Source: JAVXNW01 sp036645575 (GTDB lineage Bacteria > Bacillota > Clostridia > Christensenellales > Aristaeellaceae). Taken from it: a stretch of 50,928 nucleotides of DNA. A program made the position numbers and the translations under genes. The notes below the pieces were generated by a model, which had not been told where the DNA came from, did no database searches, and saw only the letters and a list, made by a program, of their open reading frames with translations. This document shows positions 16,468 to 24,194 of this stretch, piece by piece (within the stretch, counting starts at the first letter, position 1; every line of letters begins with the position of its first letter). The stretch lies in NCBI GenBank assembly GCA_036645575.1, contig JAVXNW010000003.1, positions 1 through 50,928 on the forward strand, given 5' to 3'.

Positions 16468-17289
16468 ATGTCAGATTGTACGCACGACTGCGCAAGCTGC
16501 TCATCCGACTGCGAAAGTCGCGAAAAGACCAGTTTGCTCGAGCCACTCAACCAATTTTCATCGGTCGGCAAGGTCTATGCCGTCGTAAGCGGCAAGGGCG
16601 GCGTCGGCAAGTCGCTGGTGACCGGCCTATTGTCGGTGCTGGCCAGGCGCAAGGCGCTAAAGACCGCGATTCTCGACGCCGACATCACCGGCCCCTCGGT
16701 GCCCAATATGTTTGGCCTCAAGGACCCCGCCTTTGCCAACGATTCCGGCATCATCCCGGCGGTCACCAAGACCGGCATTGAGGTGATGTCCATCAACCTC
16801 CTGCTGCCCGACGCGACCGAGCCGGTCGTATGGCGCGGCCCCATCATCGCGGGCGCGGTCAAGCAGTTCTGGACCGACGTGGTCTGGAGCGAGGTCGATT
16901 TCATGTTCGTCGATATGCCGCCGGGAACCGGCGACGTGCCGCTGACCGTGTTTCAGTCGCTGCCCATCGATGGCGTGATCATCGTCACCACCCCGCAGGA
17001 GCTGGTGGGCATGGTGGTCGAGAAGGCGGTCAAGATGGCGGGCCTCATGAAAATTCCGGTCTTGGGTCTGGTCGAGAACATGAGCTACATCGAGTGCCCC
17101 GACTGCAAAAAGCGCCTCTATCCCTTTGGCGAGAGCCGCCTCAAGGAGACCGCCGAGCGCTTGAATATCCCCATGACCGCGCAGCTCCCCATCAACCCCA
17201 AATTGGCCGCGGCGTGCGACAAGGGCATGCTGGAGCTGTTCGAGGGCGACTGGCTGGACGCGATGGCGGACGCGCTGACCGCAGAGTAG
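16468..17289 (+). CDS. Mrp/NBP35 (ApbC) family iron-sulfur cluster carrier ATPase
   Basis: This P-loop ATPase of 273 residues belongs to the Mrp/ApbC/NBP35 family, which carries and delivers Fe-S clusters. The deviant Walker A GKGGVGKS is at 42-49, the switch/Walker B region shows DADITGPSVPNM and FMFVDMPPGTGD, and the C-terminal CPDCKK is the CxxC pair that bridges a [4Fe-4S] cluster in the dimer. The N-terminus also holds C4-x3-C8-x2-C11-x3-C15, an additional cysteine cluster seen in some clostridial members. AAGGAGAG precedes the ATG. No Fe-S biogenesis genes are adjacent. Confidence 0.93.
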   Translation: MSDCTHDCASCSSDCESREKTSLLEPLNQFSSVGKVYAVVSGKGGVGKSLVTGLLSVLARRKALKTAILDADITGPSVPNMFGLKDPAFANDSGIIPAVTKTGIEVMSINLLLPDATEPVVWRGPIIAGAVKQFWTDVVWSEVDFMFVDMPPGTGDVPLTVFQSLPIDGVIIVTTPQELVGMVVEKAVKMAGLMKIPVLGLVENMSYIECPDCKKRLYPFGESRLKETAERLNIPMTAQLPINPKLAAACDKGMLELFEGDWLDAMADALTAE

Positions 17290-17322
17290 ATTTATCCCAT
17301 CAACGGGCTAAAAAGGCCATTG

Positions 17323-17356
17323 ATCGCCGTGCAAGCATTTTGGCTTGTGCGGCGAT
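17323..17356 (+). terminator. hairpin after the Mrp-type gene
   Basis: A 14-bp stem with two wobble pairs (17323-17336 with 17343-17356) and a 6-nt T-rich loop lies 33 bp after the stop. Only TT follows the stem, so it is a weak terminator or mRNA-stabilising hairpin. The rest of 17290-17517 has no other gene that I can support. Confidence 0.5.
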
Positions 17357-17517
17357 TTGGCGTCCGGTCGATAAAAAGTTGATCGGCGCGCGGTCGGTCG
17401 CGCGGTTCTTTGCGGGAAACGGGTAGCCTGCGCGCAATCCGGTCAGGATTGGAAAATTGTGGCTTATTGCCTGCGATATGCATTGTGCGGCGCAAGGGTA
17501 GCGCCGTGGAGGAGAAA

Positions 17518-18228
17518 ATGTTTCAAGGGATATTTCAAAGGCAAAACCGGCAGAAGTTGCTGTGCGCGGGCGGCGTGCTGCTGTTCATTCTGGCGATGGG
17601 GATGGGGTGCGTATATCTGGGCAAGCCGGTCTTGGCGATCGTCGGCCATCCGGCGGCCTTTCGCGCGTGGGTCAAGGTGAGCGGGCTGACCAGCCGGCTG
17701 GCCTTTGTGGGGCTGATGGCGCTGCAAGTCATTGTGGCGGTGATCCCGGGCGAGCCGTTTGAGATCGCCGCGGGGTATGCGTTCGGCGTGTGGGAGGGGA
17801 CGCTCCTGTGCATGCTGGGCGCGCTGATTGGAAGCGTCGCGGTCTTTGGGTTTGTGCGCTACTTTGGCCTGCGGGCGGTGCACGTGTTTTTTCCGCCCAA
17901 GAAGGTCGACGAGATGAAATTCAAATGCCTGCGCGACGAAAAAAAGCTCGCGCGCTTGGCCTTCTTGCTGTTTTTGCTGCCCGGCACGCCCAAGGACGTG
18001 ATGACCTACTGCGTGGGTCTCACCAAGATGAAATTCTCCAGCTGGCTTGTGATCTGCACCGTCGCGCGCATCCCCTCGATCATCACCTCGACCATCGGCG
18101 GCGACCAGCTGGGCCTTGACAACAGGGTTTTTGCGATCGTGGTCTTTGCATTGACCGCGCTGCTAAGCCTTGCGGGGCTAGAAATCTTTCGCCGCGCAAA
18201 CCGCCGCGCGCAGGAAAGCGTGGAGTGA
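17518..18228 (+). CDS. VTT/TVP38 (SNARE-associated, DedA-like) membrane protein
   Basis: A 236-residue integral membrane protein of the TVP38/TMEM64 family (VTT domain). The domain core is visible: IPGEPFEIAAGYAFGVWEGTLLCMLGALIGS followed by FVRYFG, the Glu/Gly/Arg pattern typical of DedA-like proteins. Helices lie near 15-37, 55-85, 95-120 and 190-225. The family is linked to membrane homeostasis and lipid flipping; the substrate of this member is unknown. I chose ATG 17518 because GGAGGAG is 3 nt upstream. The longer frame from 17410 would add 36 residues rich in R and G that do not match the family. Confidence 0.85.
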   Translation: MFQGIFQRQNRQKLLCAGGVLLFILAMGMGCVYLGKPVLAIVGHPAAFRAWVKVSGLTSRLAFVGLMALQVIVAVIPGEPFEIAAGYAFGVWEGTLLCMLGALIGSVAVFGFVRYFGLRAVHVFFPPKKVDEMKFKCLRDEKKLARLAFLLFLLPGTPKDVMTYCVGLTKMKFSSWLVICTVARIPSIITSTIGGDQLGLDNRVFAIVVFALTALLSLAGLEIFRRANRRAQESVE

Positions 18229-18232
18229 GGGG

Positions 18233-18261
18233 GTGACGGATGGGGGCTTTTGTGGTATAAT
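18233..18261 (+). promoter_or_regulatory. extended -10 promoter of deoC
   Basis: GTGACG (18233-18238), 17 bp, TATAAT (18256-18261) with TG at 18253-18254. The predicted transcript starts near 18268. That rules out the GTG at 18233 and the ATG at 18260 as deoC start codons. Confidence 0.75.
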
Positions 18262-18295
18262 GGCGGATAAAGAAGCTTGGAAGGAAGTGGCGAAC

Positions 18296-18952
18296 TTGAC
18301 GGCGAAGGAAATGGCGAAGTACATTGACCATACATTGCTTAAGCAGGATGCGACCCGGGCGCAGGTGAAGAAGGTGTGCGATGAGGCGAAGGCATATGGC
18401 TTTGCCTCGGTGTGCGTAAATCCCTGCTATGTGAAATACGTTTCGGAGCAACTGGCCGGGGAAGATGTCGCGGCCTGCTGCGTGATCGGATTCCCGCTTG
18501 GCGCGACCAGCCCCGCGATGAAGGCGAGCGAGTGCGCGCTGGCGGTGGCGGACGGCGCGCAGGAAGTGGACATGGTGGTAAACGTGGGCGCGATCAAGTC
18601 GGGCGAATGGGATGCCGTGCGGGAGGACATTGCCAAGGTGGTCGAGCAAAAGGGCGCGGCGAAGCTCAAGGTCATCATCGAGACCTGCCTGCTGACCGAC
18701 GAGGAGAAGGTCAAGGTGTGCGAGATCGCCAAGGAAGTTCACGCGGATTTTGTCAAGACCTCGACCGGATTTTCGAGCGGCGGCGCGACGGCGCACGACG
18801 TGGCGCTGATGCGCGCGACGGTTGGCGATGCGCTGGGCGTCAAGGCGTCGGGCGGCATTCGCACGCTTGAGGATACGCTCAAGATGATCGAAGCCGGCGC
18901 GTCGCGCATCGGCGCAAGCGCCGGCGTCAAGATCGTCGAAGCGCTCGCTTAA
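18296..18952 (+). CDS. deoC: deoxyribose-phosphate aldolase
   Basis: DeoC cleaves 2-deoxyribose-5-phosphate to glyceraldehyde-3-phosphate and acetaldehyde, the last step of deoxynucleoside catabolism. The 218-residue class I aldolase is full length. The Schiff-base lysine is K154 in ADFVKTSTGFS; D92 (QEVDMVVNVGA) and the second lysine in GVKASGGIRT are also present. I took TTG 18296 as start, because AAGGAAG lies 8-14 nt upstream and the promoter lies inside any longer frame; the start YIDHTLL aligns with the family. The final TAA lies inside a 52-bp repeat (18949-19000). Confidence 0.93.
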   Translation: MTAKEMAKYIDHTLLKQDATRAQVKKVCDEAKAYGFASVCVNPCYVKYVSEQLAGEDVAACCVIGFPLGATSPAMKASECALAVADGAQEVDMVVNVGAIKSGEWDAVREDIAKVVEQKGAAKLKVIIETCLLTDEEKVKVCEIAKEVHADFVKTSTGFSSGGATAHDVALMRATVGDALGVKASGGIRTLEDTLKMIEAGASRIGASAGVKIVEALA

Positions 18953-19000
18953 GGAACCGCTGAATAAATCCCGCACGTTCTTTAATCAGCGCCTCCCTAG
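18949..19000. repeat. 52-bp interspersed palindromic repeat, copy 1
   Basis: The left arm TTAAGGAACCGCTGA (18949-18963) includes the deoC stop codon. The right arm TCAGCGCCTCCCTAG (18986-19000) is a degenerate partner. The 52 bp match copy 3 at 48348-48399 base for base over the first 30 positions and in length. A second left arm, CTAGGGAACCGCTGA (18997-19011), overlaps the end and starts an incomplete extra unit. Confidence 0.88.
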
Positions 19001-19021
19001 GGAACCGCTGAAAATCCCCAT

Positions 19022-19104
19022 GCTTCGCGGATCACGAAGCGCGCAATAAGCCTTGAAGCAGCGTTGACCGGGGCGGCTATCGCCCGGATCAACGCTGCTT
19101 TTGC
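19022..19104 (+). terminator. double hairpin after deoC
   Basis: A small stem GCTTCG/CGAAGC (19022-19040) is followed by a long one, AAGCAGCGTTGA (19056-19067) with TCAACGCTGCTT (19089-19100). The inner CCGGG/CCCGG pairs extend it, and TT follows. The long stem is a probable terminator for deoC. It may belong to the incomplete repeat unit that begins at 18997. Confidence 0.65.
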
Positions 19105-19125
19105 GTCTAAATGGGAAAAAAGGCC

Positions 19126-19154
19126 TTGTAACGAGGGACTTTTTCCGCTATAAT
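19126..19154 (+). promoter_or_regulatory. promoter of the subtilase-LRR gene
   Basis: TTGTAA (19126-19131), 17 bp, TATAAT (19149-19154). A second exact TATAAT follows at 19159-19164 without a good -35. The start codon is about 49-59 bp downstream. Confidence 0.75.
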
Positions 19155-19212
19155 CGGGTATAATGGGCGGCCTTTGTTGAAAGCCGCAGGGGACATGAAG
19201 GGGGAGGATTTT

Positions 19213-22200
19213 ATGAAGCGGTTGATGGGCATTGTGCTGGCGCTGCTCGTTGCGCTGGGTGGGGGCGCGGCGGCAAGTGAAAACCCGTATGAGGCGCGCA
19301 AGCTTACGAGCTACAAGGCCTATGGGCAGGCGATTGCCGCAACGCAGGTCAAGGGGCTTGACGGAGAAGATCGATGGACCTCGCGGCTGCTGATGCGCGC
19401 CAAAAAGGCCATCGGGAACCTCGATGAATTTGAGCCGGTAGCGGTCATTGCGGGGCCGGATCATCACTATACGGTGCAGTTCGCGAGCGTGGAGAAGGCG
19501 GTCGCGTGCATGGAAGAGATGCGAAAGGACGAAAACATCCTGTATGTGCATCAGGACGCGCAGTTCTTTATCGCAGACGCTGTGCAAGCGGGCGACGCAG
19601 TCCCGGGGGACGCTTTCGCATCTCCGCTTGGCGCTTCGGAAAAGACGATCTACCCGCACCATTCGTGGGGCGTCGAGGCAATGGGCACCGACGTGCTGGC
19701 GGCGTCCATCACGCGCGCGGGATCGATCACGGTCGCCGTGGTGGACACAGGCGTCGGGATGCACCCCTACCTAAACGGCCGGGTCAAAAACGACGGCGCC
19801 GATTTTATTGCGCCAACCAACAAGCATGGGCGAAGCGATGGGCAAGGGCACGGCACCCACGTGGCAGGTACGATTGTGGACCTGACGCAGGGACTCAAGG
19901 TCAACATCCTGCCGGTGCGCGTGCTGGGCGACAATGGTTCCGGCGAGGTGTCCGGCATCGCGAACGGCATTCGCTATGCGGCGGACGCGGGCGCAAAGGT
20001 CATCAACCTGAGCCTTAGCGGCCGGATGATCTCCCCGGAGATGCGCAGCGAAATAAACGACGCGATCGACTATGCCATTCAAAAGGACGTGACGGTGGTG
20101 GCTGCGGCGGGCAACGACAATGCCGACACCGCCTGCGTGACCCCGGCCAATATAAAACAGGCGATCGTCGTCGCGGCGATCGAGCCCAACGAGGGGCGGG
20201 CGAGTTTCAGCAACTTTGGCACGAGCGTCGATGTCGCCGCGCCGGGCACGGGCATTGAGAGCTGCGCACCGGGCGGCGGCTATGCGTTCATGCGGGGCAC
20301 GTCGATGGCCAGCCCGCACATTGCGGCGATCGCCGCGATGATCAAATTGCAGCACCCCGACGACAGCCCGGCCAAGGTGGAAAAAGCGCTCAAGGCGAGC
20401 TGCCGGGATCTGGGAAAAGCGGGCTGGGACAAGTACTACGGCTATGGCGTTCCGGACTTTACCGACAAGTCCGCGATTCAGTCGGGCGATTACACCTACA
20501 AAAAGACAGTTGACGGCGCGACGATCACCGGCTACGCGGGCGCGCAGGCCGAAATTTCCGTGCCTGAGGCGCTGGATGGCATCAAGGTCATTCGAATCGG
20601 CGAAAGCGCGTTCTTGGGAAACGAGCACCTCAAAAAGGTGACGGTGCCCGGAAGCATTGACACAATCGGCGCGCGGGCGTTTGAGGCGTGCGCAAACCTC
20701 GAGACGGTCGTGCTCGGCGAGGGCGTTAAAAAGCTGGAGGCGAACCTATTCTATGCGTGCCCGCTGCTTCAAAACGTCACGCTGCCCCAGTCGCTTCATA
20801 CGATTGGCTCGAGCGCGTTTGATGGTTGCCGCGCGCTCAAGCATCTGGCGCTGCCCGCGAAGCTCCAAAACATGGGCATGTTCGCCCTTGCCAATACCGG
20901 CCTTACCCAGATTGTTCTGCCCGGCTCGCTGGACATCCTCTCCTTTCAGCTGCTGGCGAATTGCGCCGACCTCACGTCGATCACGATCGGCGAAGGCAGC
21001 GCGCGGATCGAACGCTTTTTCGCCCAAGACTGCGCCAAGCTCACCACGGTGAACCTGCCGCAATCGGTCAACAAAATCGAGCAAGGCGCCTTTAAAAACT
21101 GTGTGGGGCTTGAGGCGATCGACCTCATGGGCGTAGAGGACATGGACAAGGAGGCGTTTGCGGGCTGCGAAAACCTCGCGCGCGTCGCCATGCCCAAGAT
21201 GCGGAGAATTGGTCCGAAAGCGTTTTGTGGCGATGCCGCGCTTCAAAATATCGCGCTGCCCGAAGGGCTTGCGGCCATCGGAGACGCGGCCTTCCAGGCG
21301 TCCGGACTTACGTCGATCACGCTGCCGGAAAGCCTTGCGAGCCTTGGGGAAGAGGCCTTTGCGGACTGCGCGCGGCTTGCGTCAGTTGAGATCCTACAGG
21401 GACTTGGCAAGCTTAACCGGCGCGCGTTTGCGGACTGCGCGGCGCTTGCGTTTATCACGCTGCCCAGAAGCATCGTGGATATCGATCCAACCGTGCTGCG
21501 CGGTTCGCCCAATGTCACGGTTTCCTGCTACGCCGGAAGCGCGGCTGCGAAATTTGCCGATAGGATGGGGCTGGCGTACCGGATCATCGGGGCTCAGATT
21601 CCGCTGACCAAGCTAAACGCGCTGGAAGAGATGATTTCGCTGGCGGTTGGGCAGCGCGTGTTGCTGAATGTCCAAGGTGGGCTATATACCTACGCGCCGA
21701 GCGACGCGACCATGCCAGCGCTCCATTGGGTGAGCAGCGACCCGAGCGTGGCGGCTGTCGTGAGTCTGGGCGTGGAAACGGAAATCGCCCAAGTGCTCGA
21801 GGCCAAGCGGATGGGCGAGGCGACCATCACCGGCACAGCGCAGGACGAGAGCGGGCTGAGCATATCGATTCGGCTGCTGGTAGAGCCGGTGAAAGTAGAC
21901 CTGATCGCCCTTGACAAGGTTGCGCTCACGCTTTGCGAGGGCGAAAGCGCGACGATTTCGGCCCAAATTCAGCCGGAAGACGCCGCCGAAAAGAAGGTTT
22001 ATTGGACAAGCACGAACGAGGAAGTCGCGACGGTTGACGCGGGCGGCGTGGTGAAGGCGCACAAGACGGGCAAGGCCATGATCGTCTGTACGGCAAGCGA
22101 CGCAAGTCCTGTGTCGGCGAGCTGCGACGTCGTGGTGACCAAGGCGCAGGCGAGCGCGGGCGACTTTGTGGTCAAGGCGCTGGACGAGCAGTCGATCATG

Positions 22201-22944
22201 ATCACGAAATACACAGGCAGCGCGACCGACGTGACGATTCCGAGCACAATCGACGGCCGCAAGGTCACCACGATCGGTGAAAAGGCGTTTTTCGAGTCGA
22301 ATATCGCGCGCGTGACCATCCCCGAGGGCGTCACCGCCATTGAGCGCAAGGCGTTTGCCGGGTGCAAGAAGCTTCAATCGACACATTTCCCGGATAGCCT
22401 GATCCAATTGGCGCGCGACGCGTTCAAGGGCTGCAAAAAGCTGCCGAAGGTCAAAGCCCTGTCGTTTAAGCTCAATAAGGACGAAGACGGCTACTTCATG
22501 ACGCCGATATTTTCGCCCGCGAATACCGCTTCGACCTACGCGATCAAGGTTGCGCCCAAGGGCGCGGCGCGCACGTCGGACTACGGATTTATTCAGCCGG
22601 ACACGGACAAGAAGGTGACGGTCACCCTGACATCGGGCGGCAAAAAGGCGGTGCTCGTGTTTGAAAACGGGGAGCCGGGCGCGGCGGAAAGCCTAAGGAT
22701 CAAGGGAAAGAAGCGCCGGACGGTCAAGATGGGCAAGACGCTCGCGCTTGAATACGTGCTCGCGCCCGCGTCGGCCGAGACCATTCTCACGTGGACGTCG
22801 AGCGATGAGCGGATTGCGACCGTCTCCTCAAGCGGCGTCGTCACCCCGGTAAAGCCCGGAAAGGCCAAGATCACGCTGGCGAGCGAGTCGGGCCTCAAGG
22901 CCGTGGTCACGTTGACCGTCAAGGCGGGCAAAACGGCGTCGTAG
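19213..22944 (+). CDS. secreted subtilisin-like (S8) protease with BspA-type LRR and Big2 domains
   Basis: The 1243-residue precursor begins with a signal peptide (MKRLMGIVLALLVALGGG) and a propeptide-like region to about 150. The S8 peptidase domain runs at about 155-410 with the full triad: D178 (VVDTGVG), H213 (GHGTHVAG) and S364 (GTSMASPH), plus oxyanion N301 (AAGND). Next come BspA-type LRR_5 repeats at about 430-780, Big2-like modules at about 800-970, a second short LRR_5 block near 980-1060 and a final Big2 domain at about 1150-1240. I chose ATG 19213 because GGGGGAGG lies 6 nt upstream. No membrane anchor or LPXTG is seen. Such LRRs usually bind host or matrix proteins, so a targeted extracellular protease is likely. 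Confidence 0.9.
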   Translation: MKRLMGIVLALLVALGGGAAASENPYEARKLTSYKAYGQAIAATQVKGLDGEDRWTSRLLMRAKKAIGNLDEFEPVAVIAGPDHHYTVQFASVEKAVACMEEMRKDENILYVHQDAQFFIADAVQAGDAVPGDAFASPLGASEKTIYPHHSWGVEAMGTDVLAASITRAGSITVAVVDTGVGMHPYLNGRVKNDGADFIAPTNKHGRSDGQGHGTHVAGTIVDLTQGLKVNILPVRVLGDNGSGEVSGIANGIRYAADAGAKVINLSLSGRMISPEMRSEINDAIDYAIQKDVTVVAAAGNDNADTACVTPANIKQAIVVAAIEPNEGRASFSNFGTSVDVAAPGTGIESCAPGGGYAFMRGTSMASPHIAAIAAMIKLQHPDDSPAKVEKALKASCRDLGKAGWDKYYGYGVPDFTDKSAIQSGDYTYKKTVDGATITGYAGAQAEISVPEALDGIKVIRIGESAFLGNEHLKKVTVPGSIDTIGARAFEACANLETVVLGEGVKKLEANLFYACPLLQNVTLPQSLHTIGSSAFDGCRALKHLALPAKLQNMGMFALANTGLTQIVLPGSLDILSFQLLANCADLTSITIGEGSARIERFFAQDCAKLTTVNLPQSVNKIEQGAFKNCVGLEAIDLMGVEDMDKEAFAGCENLARVAMPKMRRIGPKAFCGDAALQNIALPEGLAAIGDAAFQASGLTSITLPESLASLGEEAFADCARLASVEILQGLGKLNRRAFADCAALAFITLPRSIVDIDPTVLRGSPNVTVSCYAGSAAAKFADRMGLAYRIIGAQIPLTKLNALEEMISLAVGQRVLLNVQGGLYTYAPSDATMPALHWVSSDPSVAAVVSLGVETEIAQVLEAKRMGEATITGTAQDESGLSISIRLLVEPVKVDLIALDKVALTLCEGESATISAQIQPEDAAEKKVYWTSTNEEVATVDAGGVVKAHKTGKAMIVCTASDASPVSASCDVVVTKAQASAGDFVVKALDEQSIMITKYTGSATDVTIPSTIDGRKVTTIGEKAFFESNIARVTIPEGVTAIERKAFAGCKKLQSTHFPDSLIQLARDAFKGCKKLPKVKALSFKLNKDEDGYFMTPIFSPANTASTYAIKVAPKGAARTSDYGFIQPDTDKKVTVTLTSGGKKAVLVFENGEPGAAESLRIKGKKRRTVKMGKTLALEYVLAPASAETILTWTSSDERIATVSSSGVVTPVKPGKAKITLASESGLKAVVTLTVKAGKTAS

Positions 22945-23008
22945 CGCGCCGCGAACAGGGCGGCATCGCGCAAACGATCGATCGAAAAGACAAGGGGGAA
23001 ACGAGCGC

Positions 23009-23983
23009 ATGGATATTGCCTACCTGCTCGCGCTACAGAACTTTCGCGAGGCGACGGGCGGATTGTTGGATCAATTCTTTTTGCTGTGCAGCAAACTGGG
23101 CGACGCGACCATTATGGCGGCCATTTCCGCGCTGGTGCTCTGGTGCGGCAACAGAAAGACCTCGCAGTTCATCATGCTGAGCGCCGCGGGGAGCCTGCTA
23201 CTCAACCAAGCGATCAAGATTACGGCCTGCGTGTACCGGCCTTGGGTTCGGGACGCGCGCATTGTGCCGCTGGAAGGCGCGCGCAAGGGGGCGACCGGCT
23301 ATTCCTTCCCAAGCGGTCACGCGGCCAACGCGACGGCGCTATGGGGCGGGCTTGCGCTCGCGCATCGGAAGAGAAGGTGGCTTTGCGCGGGATGCGTGCT
23401 GCTGATGGTGCTCGTGTCGTTTTCGCGCAATTACGTCGGCGTGCATACGCCGCAGGATGTGCTCGTGTCCCTTGCGCTGGGGGGATTGCTGCTGGTTGGC
23501 ATCGGGCGGGTGTGCGCATGGCTGGACGCCGACGCGGCGCGCGCCAAGGCGCGTGCGTACATCGTATTTGGCGTTGGGATGGGCGTGGGGGCGGCGCTTC
23601 TGGGCTATGCGCTGGTGAAACCCTATCCGATGGATTACGTAAACGGGCAGCTGCTGGTCGCGCCCGCCAAGATGGTGATCGACACCTACAAGGCGGTCGG
23701 AAGCTGCTGGGGCATATTTATTGGCTGGCTGTGGGAGAAGCGCGCGATTCACTTTGCGCCCGAAGGGACGGTGCTCACGCGCGTCGTGCGCTCGGTGGTC
23801 GGCATTGCGCTTTTGCTGGGCGTCAATGAGGGCGCGGAGGCGCTCTTTGCAGGACTTGGCGAAAGTTGGTGCGGGCTCATCGCAAGCGGGCTGAGCACGC
23901 TGTTTGCGACCGCGATCTACCCGCTGATCTTCACCAAGGTCGAAAATGCGCTCCATCAAAGGGCGCCGCGCCGCGCACGCTAG
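23009..23983 (+). CDS. PAP2 family phosphatase, polytopic membrane protein
   Basis: This is a phosphatidic-acid-phosphatase type 2 (PAP2) superfamily protein of 324 residues with about eight membrane helices. The three motifs are present: KxxxxxxRP-like KITACVYRPW (C1), SFPSGHAAN (C2, with the catalytic-site His) and SRNYVGVHTPQDV (C3, with the nucleophilic His). Members remove phosphate from undecaprenyl pyrophosphate or phospholipids at the outer membrane face; this substrate is not readable. AAGGGGGAAA precedes the ATG. The extra C-terminal helices after C3 exceed the minimal family length. Its TAG stop lies inside repeat copy 2. Confidence 0.88.
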   Translation: MDIAYLLALQNFREATGGLLDQFFLLCSKLGDATIMAAISALVLWCGNRKTSQFIMLSAAGSLLLNQAIKITACVYRPWVRDARIVPLEGARKGATGYSFPSGHAANATALWGGLALAHRKRRWLCAGCVLLMVLVSFSRNYVGVHTPQDVLVSLALGGLLLVGIGRVCAWLDADAARAKARAYIVFGVGMGVGAALLGYALVKPYPMDYVNGQLLVAPAKMVIDTYKAVGSCWGIFIGWLWEKRAIHFAPEGTVLTRVVRSVVGIALLLGVNEGAEALFAGLGESWCGLIASGLSTLFATAIYPLIFTKVENALHQRAPRRAR

Positions 23984-24144
23984 GGAACCGCTGAATAAAT
24001 CCCGCGGCGCTGGCGGCCGCATTTCCGCCATCTCCGCCCTGCAAAAGCCGGGACGTAGCGCTGCTACGCCCCGGCTTTTGCATGACGAATCTGGCGAAAA
24101 TTCAGCTCGCCATCACGCACGTTCTTTAATCGGTGATTCCCTAG
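23980..24144. repeat. interspersed palindromic repeat, copy 2, split by a 112-bp insert
   Basis: The left part CTAGGGAACCGCTGA and the next 11 bases (23980-24005) and the right part (24118-24144, ending ATTCCCTAG) together make the same 52-53-bp element as copies 1 and 3. Between them lies a 112-bp insert (24006-24117). The insert folds on itself: GCAAAAGCCGGG-type arms at 24041-24059 and 24063-24081 form a 19-bp stem with one mismatch, flanked by further imperfect complementarity (GGCG...CGCC). The left arm contains the PAP2 stop codon. No coding capacity, so it resembles a non-autonomous mobile or REP/MITE-like element. Confidence 0.85.
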
Positions 24145-24194
24145 GCGGGCGAATTGCGCGGCGCGGGGCTGACTGCGGATCGTGCCTCCTCCAT

